Source of the DNA: an uncultured Planctomyces sp. | GTDB taxonomy: Bacteria; Planctomycetota; Planctomycetia; Planctomycetales; Planctomycetaceae | Direction of reading: 5' to 3' | DNA length: 55,213 bases | Assembly: GCA_937904325.1 (NCBI GenBank) | Contig: CALGTK010000133.1 | Span: 1-55,213 of the forward strand | Part shown: positions 43,086 to 51,444 of the stretch, piece after piece | How the letters are laid out: each line of letters opens with the position of its first letter | How positions within the stretch are numbered: position 1 is the first letter of the stretch | Position numbers and translations under genes: made by a program | Notes under the pieces: generated by a model | What the model saw: only the letters and a program-made list of their open reading frames with translations | Told to the model about the DNA's origin: nothing | Database searches by the model: none

Positions 43086-44582
43086 CTAAGGCAGATCACC
43101 CAGCGGAGAGATTGCACGCCGAACGGTCATGCGCATCTGATCGAGCGGGCCGGGTTGGCCGGTAAACATCTCGAACTGCTGAGCCGCCTGCCGGACAAAC
43201 ATCTCGATACCGGAGACGGTTCGACACCCTTTGGCGTTAGCGTCCTTGATAAGCAATGTCGTTTCCGGATTGTAGACCGTGTCGAAGACAACCATGTTTT
43301 CGGTCAGCCAATGCTCAGCATACGGAGTGTCATCAACGTTGGGGTGCATCCCGACTGGCGTGCAGTTGATGAGAATGTCAGGCTCGCCAGCTCCTCGGTT
43401 TTCCCAACTGCAATGCTGGCAGCCGATCTCGTCCGCCAGCGCGATCGCCCGTTTGTGAGTCCGGCCAGCGATCGTAACGATCGCTCCTGAGCGAACCATA
43501 GCCAGTGCGACGGCTCTAGCGGCCCCGCCCGCGCCAAGGAGTATCACTTTCTGCCCTGCAAGGCTTGCTTCGTTTGGATTCCCCTTGTCGATGCCAAGTA
43601 AGACGGACGTAAGCGCCGCGTCGTAATCGGTGTTCTCTGAGTGCCAATCATCAACTTCACTGCGAAGCAATGTGTTAGCGGCACCGATGGCCCGAACAGA
43701 CTCCGATGAAACCTGCGAGTAGTCAGCAGCAGCCTGTTTATGCGGAATCGTGACGCTGAAACCTCGCATGCCAATACCGTCGAGGTCATCCAGTGACTTC
43801 GCGAGTGTGTCCTGCGGAACACGCAACGGCAAATATACGGCATCGATGCCGGCCGCCTGAAACGCAAAATTATGAACCAGCGGACTGAGACTGTGACCAA
43901 TCGGATCTCCAATTACTCCAAAGATCCGGGTGTCCGGTGTAATTTCGTCGTATCGAAAAATATCTCGCATTTCTTCAAACGAAAGCTGCCCCGGGGCGAG
44001 TTCCCGATCGCGGCTGAACGTCGCGTAAGTGATCGGTGAGCCAAATCGTCCGCAGAGAATTCGACTGAAAAGTCCCATCTCGCCCATACAGAATCCGATA
44101 GTCGGGATATCCGAACTCTTCGAAATCTCTAACATCTTCGCCGCGTCACCAGGCGAGTTTGCCATGGTCACGATCTTGATGATGTCCGGATCGAGCTTGT
44201 ACATTCGAGCGTGAATCTGCTCGATGTCGGCTGGCGTTTCTTCAAAGTTGTGATAGCTGATGATCCGCTTGGTATCACCGTATCGCGGGACGGATTTCGC
44301 AATATCTTCTTCGATGTCGACGTAATCAACGCCGGCAACAATTGCAGAACGCAGAACCGTCATTCGCTGATCTTCATTCCCTCGCCATCGCCCTCCGTCT
44401 TCCCGACGGCGGCAAGTAATGATGACGGGCGTCGGACGGTTATCGATCAGACGCCCAAGATCGGGAAGCCGAGACAGCCAGTCCAGCCGCAACTCGACGA
44501 GCTTCGCTCCTCGATCGGCAAGGGCGCGGTGCTCGAGGGTTATCATCTTGTGCCGAGTTCGGCCGATACTAACGCAAATCAT
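43086..44582 (-). CDS. aroDE: fused 3-dehydroquinate dehydratase / shikimate dehydrogenase
   Basis: Bifunctional shikimate-pathway enzyme. The N-terminal type I dehydroquinase (about 1-210) has the catalytic His111 in ISYHNFEET and the Schiff-base Lys136 in DIIKIVTMA. The C-terminal shikimate dehydrogenase (about 220-490) has GVIGDPIGHSLSPLVHN, the catalytic Lys282 in SVTIPHKQAA, and the NADP-binding loop GAGGAARA. Together they convert 3-dehydroquinate to shikimate. This fusion is best known from plants and Chlamydia and also occurs in planctomycetes. The 498 residues equal the sum of the two enzymes. It converges on hemB. Confidence 0.95.
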   Translation of the reverse strand: MICVSIGRTRHKMITLEHRALADRGAKLVELRLDWLSRLPDLGRLIDNRPTPVIITCRRREDGGRWRGNEDQRMTVLRSAIVAGVDYVDIEEDIAKSVPRYGDTKRIISYHNFEETPADIEQIHARMYKLDPDIIKIVTMANSPGDAAKMLEISKSSDIPTIGFCMGEMGLFSRILCGRFGSPITYATFSRDRELAPGQLSFEEMRDIFRYDEITPDTRIFGVIGDPIGHSLSPLVHNFAFQAAGIDAVYLPLRVPQDTLAKSLDDLDGIGMRGFSVTIPHKQAAADYSQVSSESVRAIGAANTLLRSEVDDWHSENTDYDAALTSVLLGIDKGNPNEASLAGQKVILLGAGGAARAVALAMVRSGAIVTIAGRTHKRAIALADEIGCQHCSWENRGAGEPDILINCTPVGMHPNVDDTPYAEHWLTENMVVFDTVYNPETTLLIKDANAKGCRTVSGIEMFVRQAAQQFEMFTGQPGPLDQMRMTVRRAISPLGDLP

Positions 44583-44641
44583 GATGGCAATTTATCTTGG
44601 AGCCGAGTGATATACCGACGATGCCCTTGCAAAGCCGCCAG

Positions 44642-44740
44642 TCAAAGACCATAGCTACCCACGTCGACGATACCAATCGGAACAACCGTCGGAGCAACCG
44701 TCGGAACAATCGTGATTGACGACCACATGACAGGCATCAT
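44642..44740 (-). CDS. 32-residue coupled small ORF with tetrapeptide repeats
   Basis: A 32-codon frame starts with two ATG codons (44740 and 44737). The first overlaps the TAA of the upstream 76-residue gene as TAATG, a configuration typical of translational coupling. The product is hydrophobic and has three near-identical tetrapeptides (TIVP, TVAP, TVVP), encoded by a three-copy 12-bp imperfect tandem repeat, before ending IGIVDVGSYGL. No family recognised. It could be a membrane-active or cell-wall-related microprotein, or a chance frame. Confidence 0.45.
   Translation of the reverse strand: MMPVMWSSITIVPTVAPTVVPIGIVDVGSYGL
44679..44714. repeat. three imperfect 12-bp tandem repeats
   Basis: GGAACAACCGTC, GGAGCAACCGTC and GGAACAATCGTG follow one another without a gap. 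Twelve keeps the reading frame, and they encode the TIVP/TVAP/TVVP repeats of the overlapping 32-codon frame. Confidence 0.85.
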
Positions 44741-44970
44741 TAACTTCGCTGGATAGGAATTTCAAAGCTGGCCGATTTCGCATCCGGCCAGGCGATGCCC
44801 GACAGACGCGAACCGCCTAAAGACCTCGCGACATCTTTCGACTGGTCATCGCTGATGTTCAGACGCGAGGTCCCAGGTCGCTCCTGGAATCTGGACATGA
44901 ATCGACGAGCAGCACGCTGATCCGTGACGATCGTGTTGATAAGCGTTCGAAGTTCCTGATCACTTGCCAC
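44740..44970 (-). CDS. 76-residue hypothetical protein
   Basis: A small soluble protein from a GTG at 44970, with AGG six bases upstream. The first half is helical and charged (for example SDQELRTLINTIVTDQRAAR) and is followed by SRLNISDDQSKDVARSLGG. It faintly recalls leader-type peptides with a helical N-terminus and a Gly-Gly, but no family can be named. Its stop overlaps the start of the 32-codon frame. A membrane-protein gene lies 39 bases upstream on the same strand. Confidence 0.5.
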   Translation of the reverse strand: MASDQELRTLINTIVTDQRAARRFMSRFQERPGTSRLNISDDQSKDVARSLGGSRLSGIAWPDAKSASFEIPIQRS

Positions 44971-45009
44971 CGCAACCTGCCTTCCGGGTTTCGAAACCGA
45001 ATTCCGGAA

Positions 45010-45432
45010 TCAGTGAACCGCGGCGTGACCGTGATCCGCCGGCTCTTCGTCTGCATGCTTGAAGCAGATCAGTGATCCGCAGGCACCGCTTAACTGAACC
45101 GATCCGCATAGGAACATAATCGAAAACAGTGCGGTCACGTAAACAGTCTTACCAACGAAGTTGCTCAGGCTGAGGCCAAAAACGTGATGTACACCGTCGA
45201 CCGGTGGCGCGATCAACCCCCAGATCATAATCATTATCAAGCCGATGAACGCCAGCCCCGTCCAGCCACCTTTGAGAAGTACGGCTCGGTACTTGACCCA
45301 GTTGACTGCCAACAGCCAGAACGCCACCCAGGCAACCAGCGGTGTCCAAGGCAGAATCAGATGAAACAGGCTTTCGACGAGATTCCACACTGCGATGATC
45401 AATTCAAGCAGGCTGTTTAGCAGATTTTCCAT
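45010..45432 (-). CDS. small polytopic membrane protein
   Basis: A 140-residue membrane protein with about four hydrophobic segments, from LLELIIAVWNLVESLFHLIL to VTALFSIMFLCGSVQLSG. A short cytoplasmic-type tail (CFKHADEEPADHGHAAVH) is rich in His and acidic residues and could bind metal. No family was recognised. It probably forms a transcriptional unit with the two small downstream frames and possibly aroDE. Confidence 0.7.
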   Translation of the reverse strand: MENLLNSLLELIIAVWNLVESLFHLILPWTPLVAWVAFWLLAVNWVKYRAVLLKGGWTGLAFIGLIMIMIWGLIAPPVDGVHHVFGLSLSNFVGKTVYVTALFSIMFLCGSVQLSGACGSLICFKHADEEPADHGHAAVH

Positions 45433-45786
45433 TTATCTGTGTTCCTGATCTTTTAAATCAAACCAGATCAATCATTTCGTGAACATTACCGGCATACTGC
45501 CGAACAGGTACGCGGTTTATCAGATTGCTCGCTTGCTATCCAGCGAGCAAACGATCCGCACAGGATTCGCCTGGCTCGCAATGACTTTCCCGATCAGGCC
45601 ATCTCAACAGAATCTTCCAGTCAAGCGCGCTACAATGTGCCGGACCAGACGTTTTGGCCGGGCTCGCCTTGCAATCGCTTCACGCGGCGGGTGCAATGGC
45701 ACAATTGCGTCAAAAATCTGACTGGATTTGCGAAAACATTGGAAGAGCGTTGTCAGTCCACACCATTTTTCGTTTCGGTTCCCAGT
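45433..45786. other. divergent gap with perfect inverted repeat
   Basis: Between the membrane protein and the lipoprotein gene. It includes an 8-bp perfect inverted repeat, TTGCTCGC and GCGAGCAA (45525-45532 and 45543-45550), with a 10-base loop. This may be an operator or an attenuator-like hairpin. Otherwise it holds promoter sequence only. Confidence 0.5.
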
Positions 45787-46230
45787 ATGAATTGCGGATC
45801 GACATTACGAAACGCCAGTTGCTGGCTATCCATCGCCGTCGCAACTGCGATTTATGGCTGCGGAAATACCGGCATCCCTCGGCAAGCCCTGCATGGTCGA
45901 ATTGCGGGCGCAGAGGGCCGATCTGGACTTGTCGACTTTGTACCGCGTGAGAGCACCCAAGGACCCGCTGCAAGAGCCTCACTCGTCGATGGCGAATATC
46001 AGTTCAGTCGCTCAGATGGACCAGTTCCGGGAGACTACACCGTCATCATACAACTGGAAGTTTCTCAGGATCTGACTTCCGGAGTCGCCCTATTTAAGGG
46101 AATCGCAATTCCGGAGAATTCTGGAACTAAGATTCCGCAAGAGTATGAATCCGTTGCATCGCTGCCGGTTTCCGTTTTGGATGGCGCCGAGGCGACACTG
46201 CAAGTTGATCTGAAACTGCCAGAAACATAA
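45787..46230 (+). CDS. small lipoprotein
   Basis: A 147-residue protein with a lipoprotein signal ([11 protein letters not shown], lipobox AIYGC near residue 25). The mature part is beta-rich, with [11 protein letters not shown] and [12 protein letters not shown] resembling the carboxypeptidase-regulatory-like domains of planctomycete lipoproteins. The ATG at 45787 is chosen over the frame start at 45637 because it directly precedes the signal peptide. The DUF1559 gene follows 80 bases later; in planctomycetes the two types are often neighbours. Confidence 0.7.
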   Translation: MNCGSTLRNASCWLSIAVATAIYGCGNTGIPRQALHGRIAGAEGRSGLVDFVPRESTQGPAARASLVDGEYQFSRSDGPVPGDYTVIIQLEVSQDLTSGVALFKGIAIPENSGTKIPQEYESVASLPVSVLDGAEATLQVDLKLPET

Positions 46231-46310
46231 GCATCGCCAGCAACATCTTCCCTGTGACGCGTATTAGATCACAGGCCAAGTATTCTGATTGCGACGGGTT
46301 GTCACAAAAA

Positions 46311-47126
46311 ATGCATTCAGCAAATCGCAAACGTGGCTTTACGCTGATTGAGCTGCTGGTCGTTATCACGATCATTGCGATTCTCATTGCGCTGCTGCTG
46401 CCTGCCGTACAACAGGCTCGCGAGGCGGCTCGACGAAGCCAATGCAAAAGCAACCTCAAACAATGGGGCATCGCGATCCACAACTACCACGATGCTCACA
46501 GCACAATGCCGATGGGAAAAGTCGCACTGCGGCACTGGACGTTTCGATCAATGCTCCTTCCATACGTCGACCAGGCCACGCTGTACGAGCAACTCGACTT
46601 CGAATTCGACCCCGAATGCTTCACCTACGCGTTGGTGACGATGCCCGACAACCCACTCGATGATTTGATCCCTCTCTATAGTTGCCCAAGCGATCCCAAT
46701 TCCGGACGAGTCTCGGACAGTCCACTCGGACAGCACGCTCCCGGAAGCTACCCCGGCGTAAGTGGCGACACCCCCACTTCGAAAAACGGCATCTTCTACG
46801 TCGACAGCGCAACGCGATTTCGCGACGTCATCGACGGTCTCTCCTCAACGATCGCAGTGGGAGAACGCGGTATTCCCAAAGCGTTGAACATTGGCTGGAC
46901 GCTTTGCGGTAGCACGCAGGACTCGTTCGTCGATATGCAGATCGGTCTGATTCCCGGAGATGCCAATGGAACTCACACCGATCACTTCTGGAGCTGGCAC
47001 ACTGGCGGAGCGCACTTTCTACTCGGTGACGGCGCCGTCCGCTTCCTCAGCGACACAACCGACCACAAAGTTCTGGTGGACCTGTCGACGCGATCCGGGC
47101 AGGAAGTCCTTAGTGGTGACTTCTGA
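46311..47126 (+). CDS. DUF1559 prepilin-type protein
   Basis: Type IV pilin/type II secretion-like pseudopilin with an N-terminal prepilin cleavage site ([18 protein letters not shown], cleaved before the Phe). The following [20 protein letters not shown] helix and the DUF1559 body ([15 protein letters not shown]) are diagnostic of the planctomycete family. The C-terminal H-x9-DG motif is [14 protein letters not shown]. The ATG at 46311 gives 271 residues. These proteins are present in large numbers in planctomycete genomes and probably form envelope pseudopili, function unknown. Confidence 0.95.
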   Translation: MHSANRKRGFTLIELLVVITIIAILIALLLPAVQQAREAARRSQCKSNLKQWGIAIHNYHDAHSTMPMGKVALRHWTFRSMLLPYVDQATLYEQLDFEFDPECFTYALVTMPDNPLDDLIPLYSCPSDPNSGRVSDSPLGQHAPGSYPGVSGDTPTSKNGIFYVDSATRFRDVIDGLSSTIAVGERGIPKALNIGWTLCGSTQDSFVDMQIGLIPGDANGTHTDHFWSWHTGGAHFLLGDGAVRFLSDTTDHKVLVDLSTRSGQEVLSGDF

Positions 47127-47134
47127 GATTAAAT

Positions 47135-48031
47135 TCACGCAAGGGGATGCTGGCTGAGAAACTCTGCGACGCGAGGCAGAAATTTCTCGTGAGAATCCTC
47201 GAAGATGTAGTGGCCGCCGTCAGGAATTCTTAGTGTTTCCGCCTTGGGAAATCGCTGCTCAAACTCGTCGAGAAAATTCGTCGTGAAACACCAGTCACGC
47301 TCGCCCCAGACAAGCATCATCGGGTGCTTTTTGAATTGCTTTAGCCCGGCTTCGACATCAACGAGTGTCTGCCACGACGGATGCGACGCTTTCAGTGGAA
47401 TGTCCTTCACGAAAGCATTCACTGCCGCACGGTTTGCCCAGGAATTGTATGGCGCAAGATAGCCTCGTTTAACCGCACAAGTCATCGGTTTCTCGACCGC
47501 CATCGTCAACGCTGCTCGACTGAACGCGTTCAACCCGCGTAAGGCAAACGTTCCCACAAACGGAATCCTGCAGATGGCAATTCTCAACGGGATATTCTGT
47601 GATCGAAACGCCGCTGTGTTAAACAGAGCAAACCTCGAGAATCGTTCGGGAAGTTTTCCGGCCGTTCCCATCCCAATCGCCCCGCCCCAGTCGTGAGCAA
47701 ACAGTGTGATCTGATTCAAATCGAGTTGCGTGACCAGCGACTGAAGATTCGAGATGTGTCCAGCCAGAGAATAAGTGTGACCGTGTGGCTTGCTGGAAAG
47801 TCCACATCCCAGATGATCAATGGCAATGACCCGGTAGTGATCTCTCAGCTTTCGAACAACATTTCTCCATGCAAATGACCAGGTCGGATTCCCGTGGACG
47901 CAGAGGATCGTTTCACCGGAGCCTTCATCGACGTAATGAATCTTTTGACCATCGACGTCGACAAAATGAGACTCAAACGGGTACTCATCCGCGAATCCGT
48001 TTTCCAAAGCAAACTTGTTAGCAGCAGCCAT
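47135..48031 (-). CDS. alpha/beta hydrolase (haloalkane dehalogenase-like)
   Basis: Alpha/beta-fold hydrolase of the haloalkane dehalogenase/OleB group. The oxyanion block is HGNPTWSFAWRNV and the nucleophile elbow is FAHDWGGAIG, with Asp where most hydrolases have Ser. The last acidic/histidine pair is in MLVWGERDWCF and PDGGHYIFEDSHE. The 298 residues fit. An OleB-like beta-lactone decarboxylase cannot be excluded because planctomycetes carry ole genes, but no oleA, oleC or oleD is near. It converges on the DUF1559 gene, eight bases away. Confidence 0.85.
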   Translation of the reverse strand: MAAANKFALENGFADEYPFESHFVDVDGQKIHYVDEGSGETILCVHGNPTWSFAWRNVVRKLRDHYRVIAIDHLGCGLSSKPHGHTYSLAGHISNLQSLVTQLDLNQITLFAHDWGGAIGMGTAGKLPERFSRFALFNTAAFRSQNIPLRIAICRIPFVGTFALRGLNAFSRAALTMAVEKPMTCAVKRGYLAPYNSWANRAAVNAFVKDIPLKASHPSWQTLVDVEAGLKQFKKHPMMLVWGERDWCFTTNFLDEFEQRFPKAETLRIPDGGHYIFEDSHEKFLPRVAEFLSQHPLA

Positions 48032-48872
48032 GTCCCGTCATCCATTTCTCAGTCGCTGCTGCAAAGCAATTCAGCCAGCCACAACTTCTGATTTTATGTC
48101 TTCGATTCTGGTCTCTTTCGCCCGACTCACATGAAAACATCGGTGTACACACAAGTTTGACAAGTCGGCATCCTGGATATTTCACCATTGAAGTACCAGG
48201 CAACGCCCGTGGTTCTGAGCAGCTTTGCTGATATCAACTGAGAATACCGTGAGATTCCTGAAGGACATACGAGCAGTTTCTTTATGAGTAGGTGCCGACG
48301 TGTCGGAAAATGGCATCTCTTCGTTGCTGAGGGATGGGGTGAGACCTAACTTCCCTCAGCAGCAGTCCGCACCTGCGGAATGCTCCATACTTCTTTCTTA
48401 GAGAGCTCCATCCTTCTTTTTCTCACAGAGAATGGCGTTTTGCTTCTCAGACCTGGCGATTCCGGTGAACTTCAAGATGAACAAATTTTCTATTCAACAA
48501 TCACTGGAATGCATCGCCCACGTCCAGACGGTCATCTCACCACATTGACACGTTTCCGGTGTGTTGCATGCTGATAGAAAAACGCTTGAGTTCGTGCTAT
48601 ACGAAAGACCTGCAGTCGTCGCCTGGCAGTCGCGACTGGCTTTGGCTGTTTTGATTCTTCAATCACTCGGGTTGCGTAAAGGTTGATTCTCCAACTTCAT
48701 TGGGAATCATCGCCCGCCGTTGGCGAGCACCGAAACCAGCCCGATCCAATAATTTGAATTGTACGTCTTTGCTGGAAAATCCAGGAAACCATCCGAGTGT
48801 CATTGGCGGCGAATCACGGCTGCCAGCGTTTGAAACTGACATCTGAATCTTTGACAACGATGAGTACTGACC
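48032..48872. other. 840-base gap with three clustered hairpins
   Basis: No convincing gene. A run of three hairpins occupies 48295-48379. A short minus-strand frame near 48663-48857 is protein-like but unrecognised. The first half contains no RNA gene that I could recognise. Confidence 0.5.
48295..48379. repeat. cluster of three hairpins
   Basis: CCGACGTGTCGG (48295-48306), a 12-position stem GTTGCTGAGGGA/TCCCTCAGCAGC with one wobble (48323-48334 and 48352-48363), and TCCGCA/TGCGGA (48366-48379) occur within 85 bases. No T-run follows. This could be a structured RNA or a REP-like repeat. The last hairpin resembles the TCCGCAC/GTGCGGA hairpin at 34571. Confidence 0.55.
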
Positions 48873-49634
48873 ATGGCCTCAAGATTTTTTGTTGAAAACG
48901 ATTTCCGGTCAGGAACGGTCTCGTTCAGCGGTCCTGAGTTCCATCACATGATCCGAGTGACACGACATCAGGTCGGCGACAAAGTTCGTCTCTTCGACGG
49001 CACAGGCAAGGAAGCGGATGCCAAACTGACTTTTGTGACTCGCCACGCAGCAACTCTCGACGTCAGTAAAATCGAAACGGTGCCTGACGTGCCAGGCCCT
49101 CGACTTTCGATTGCTACGCCACTTCCAAAAGCATCACGAGCAGGCTGGCTAATTGAGAAGGCCGTCGAACTCGGTGTCACGAATATCATTCCGCTGAAGA
49201 CATCGAGATCAGTGGTCGATCCGCGAGGATCGAAACTTGACACTCTGCGACAAAGCATCATTGCCGCAAGCAAACAGTGCGTCCGGTCGCGACTAATGAC
49301 CATCTCGCCAGTTGTCGAGTGGTCAGAGTTTCTTAAGAAACAATGCACTGAAAAGAGCGTCGTCGTCGCCCATCCGGGCGGAGTGTCTTTTACTTCGTCG
49401 CTTGTTTCAGAAAGTCTCGCCGAAATTGCCGCTGCCGCTAAAACGAAAAAAGCCGCAACAAATCCTCAGATGACGGCAGTCATCGGCCCCGAAGGTGGAT
49501 TCAGCGACGAAGAAATCACGCAGGCCGTGTCGAAAAACGCTCGCCTGGTAAGCCTGGGCCCCCGACTTCTGAGGATCGAAACGGCCGCCGTGATGATGGC
49601 TTCCGTTTTTGTCTCAGCCCAGCTGGCTGACTGA
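48873..49634 (+). CDS. rsmE: 16S rRNA (uracil1498-N3)-methyltransferase
   Basis: SPOUT-class methyltransferase that adds m3U1498 to 16S rRNA in the small subunit. The N-terminal PUA-like part starts MASRFFVE and has EFHHMIRVTRHQVGDKV. The SPOUT domain shows the family signatures LIEKAVELGV, the AVIGPEGGFSDEEI knot and SLGPRLLRIETAAV. The 253 residues match RsmE. It is alone on the plus strand after a long gap. Intact by eye. Confidence 0.96.
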   Translation: MASRFFVENDFRSGTVSFSGPEFHHMIRVTRHQVGDKVRLFDGTGKEADAKLTFVTRHAATLDVSKIETVPDVPGPRLSIATPLPKASRAGWLIEKAVELGVTNIIPLKTSRSVVDPRGSKLDTLRQSIIAASKQCVRSRLMTISPVVEWSEFLKKQCTEKSVVVAHPGGVSFTSSLVSESLAEIAAAAKTKKAATNPQMTAVIGPEGGFSDEEITQAVSKNARLVSLGPRLLRIETAAVMMASVFVSAQLAD

Positions 49635-50190
49635 TTACGAGACCACGCGATGTTCAAGCTGCGCCGCACTCAATGCTGGCGTTCCTTCGATTCCAGGATC
49701 GCGGAACCTCGCCCTGCACCAGGCGTTACCAGTTTTCGTTGATCGAGTAGCCCCTCAAGTACTCGCAGCTTCAACACCGATGCAAACAAGCATTGCCTCC
49801 GTGTCCTTTAGTTGCTCAGACTTCTTGACACATCCCGGTTTACATTTTGCAGCTCCAGTCTCCGCTGAATGATGCGTATCGACAACGCGATGCAAATGCG
49901 AAACGCCGCGTGAAACACTCATTGGTGCTCAATTGACCATCCACGCCTGGCGTTCCTGACAGACCGTTACAGCCTGACCTCTTTCGAGTTTCGGCACTCG
50001 GTTTGCTTTATTCGTCTGTCACTTGCGGTGAGCTTCCAGCCTGCTGCTTCGCCAACCTGTAGCCCAGAGTTCCCATGCGAGCCTGGTGAACGACTGATTT
50101 TGAGCAACCGTGATCTCAGACACGATCACTGAACCATCACATTATCAGTTGCGAACCAATCGTCTGGGGATTACGTCACCCGGAGCCGAA
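49635..50190. other. 550-base gap, nothing recognised
   Basis: No convincing ORF, RNA, or strong inverted repeat between rsmE and the next plus-strand gene. A frame to 49872 overlaps the end of rsmE and does not look like protein. Confidence 0.4.
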
Positions 50191-51072
50191 ATGTCATTGA
50201 CACTTCGACAGATTACAGAAACCGCAGCGTTCGCGTCGGCAAGATCAACTTTTCTGATCGAGAGCACGGCGGCAATTCCAGACCAGCACTTGCATGACTA
50301 CTGGAAGTGTTGCCGAGGACGCACGATGGACTGGTTCAGGCAGCTGGACGGCCTGATCAGCGAGGCTGGCGTGACACCGCCCGAAGATCATCTTCGACTC
50401 TGGAAGACCGCTGAACCGCTAATCGCTGAAGTCTTTGTCACGGAAATTCTCACACGCGTCTGGGCGGCAATCCTGACAGCGGCAGACCTCCACCGAAAGG
50501 ACGCCGTTGGTGGACCAATCGCTCGACACACGTTGAAAGGACACACCGAAGCCCGCAACCGTTGCCTCACCTTGATGGTCAACACGCTGCAGGTTCCGTG
50601 CGTGAAGATGTCACAGGTCGAACGGCTACGAAGAAAGTCCGAACGTTGGTCAGACCTGTTGATCGGACATCTCGTCCTGAACTACCAACTCGACGCGTTT
50701 GCATTCGAAAACAGCCGATCTCTCGAATTCGGGCAGTCACAGATGAGGGAGATCATCGCAGCAACAGACGAACCTGTCTGGGAGTTCGTTCTTGCCGGCG
50801 TCCGACTGGCATTCTCGTCGGTTGATTCTGTCAATGCGCCTTCTGACGTGTGGAACCGAGGAATCGTTCGCTCTGTGCTCGGGAGTTTCCCTGCTGACAG
50901 CTTTGACGGTACCGGCACCTTCAAGTCCGTCAGGCGAGTCCGTATTGAAAGGCCAACAGCAGACTCCGACAAAGTCTCAGATGCTCTGCTACAGAGCATG
51001 GTGGCGGAAGATCGGCCTGCAAAGCGATCGCAACTGAAATTTTCCGAACTGCGACAGCGTCCCTCAAGATGA
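50191..51072 (+). CDS. hypothetical protein
   Basis: A 293-residue soluble protein of no recognised family. It starts at the ATG at 50191 with GGAG about seven bases before it; the GTG at 50110 would add 27 residues without obvious signal or domain. Much of the body is helical and charged (for example QVERLRRKSERWSDLLIG), with no signal peptide or membrane segment. The stop overlaps the ATG of a 37-codon frame (ATGA). Lacking motifs, the role is unknown. Confidence 0.7.
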   Translation: MSLTLRQITETAAFASARSTFLIESTAAIPDQHLHDYWKCCRGRTMDWFRQLDGLISEAGVTPPEDHLRLWKTAEPLIAEVFVTEILTRVWAAILTAADLHRKDAVGGPIARHTLKGHTEARNRCLTLMVNTLQVPCVKMSQVERLRRKSERWSDLLIGHLVLNYQLDAFAFENSRSLEFGQSQMREIIAATDEPVWEFVLAGVRLAFSSVDSVNAPSDVWNRGIVRSVLGSFPADSFDGTGTFKSVRRVRIERPTADSDKVSDALLQSMVAEDRPAKRSQLKFSELRQRPSR

Positions 51073-51182
51073 GTCGCCCGGTCGACGACGAAAACGCCGC
51101 ACACCAGTTGAAACTGCTCACTCACCACGCACGTGAAAAAAACTGTGAACAAGTGATTTCAGTAATTAATAATTCCAGTTAA
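51069..51182 (+). CDS. 37-residue coupled small ORF
   Basis: The ATG at 51069 overlaps the TGA of the preceding gene by the four bases ATGA, a translational coupling signal. The product begins MSRPVDDENAAHQLKL and is hydrophilic, with His-rich LLTHHAREKN. No family or signal peptide. Probably a real microprotein if the upstream gene is expressed, but no more can be claimed. Confidence 0.4.
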   Translation: MSRPVDDENAAHQLKLLTHHAREKNCEQVISVINNSS

Positions 51183-51444
51183 CGATGTCGCAAACTCGTT
51201 ATTGTGTCGTTCCACTGCTTGACATGCAGTCACTGACAAATGACGACATCCAGATGACTAGTCCATCAGATATTGTGACTTTCAATATAGCTGACTACTT
51301 GTTGACTGACATCCATTCTGGTAATTCGAGATATACAGAGTGGCCAGCTTCATCGCGCGTCAAGAACTGATTGCATCGCGATTCGTGAGTCTGGAAATCC
51401 GACCGTTCGTCGTGTCAGACGACGATTTAAAAACCAAGTAACGC

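Noticed and set aside
48663-48857. Minus-strand frame of about 64 codons in the long gap
   Set aside because: The sequence (for example TLGWFPGFSSKDVQFKLLD) looks a little protein-like, but the only in-frame starts are a TTG and internal ATGs, with no ribosome binding site or family match. Not enough to call a gene.
51185-51370. 61-codon plus-strand frame before punA
   Set aside because: No ribosome binding site, AT-rich composition and no recognisable motif. It probably lies in the punA promoter region.
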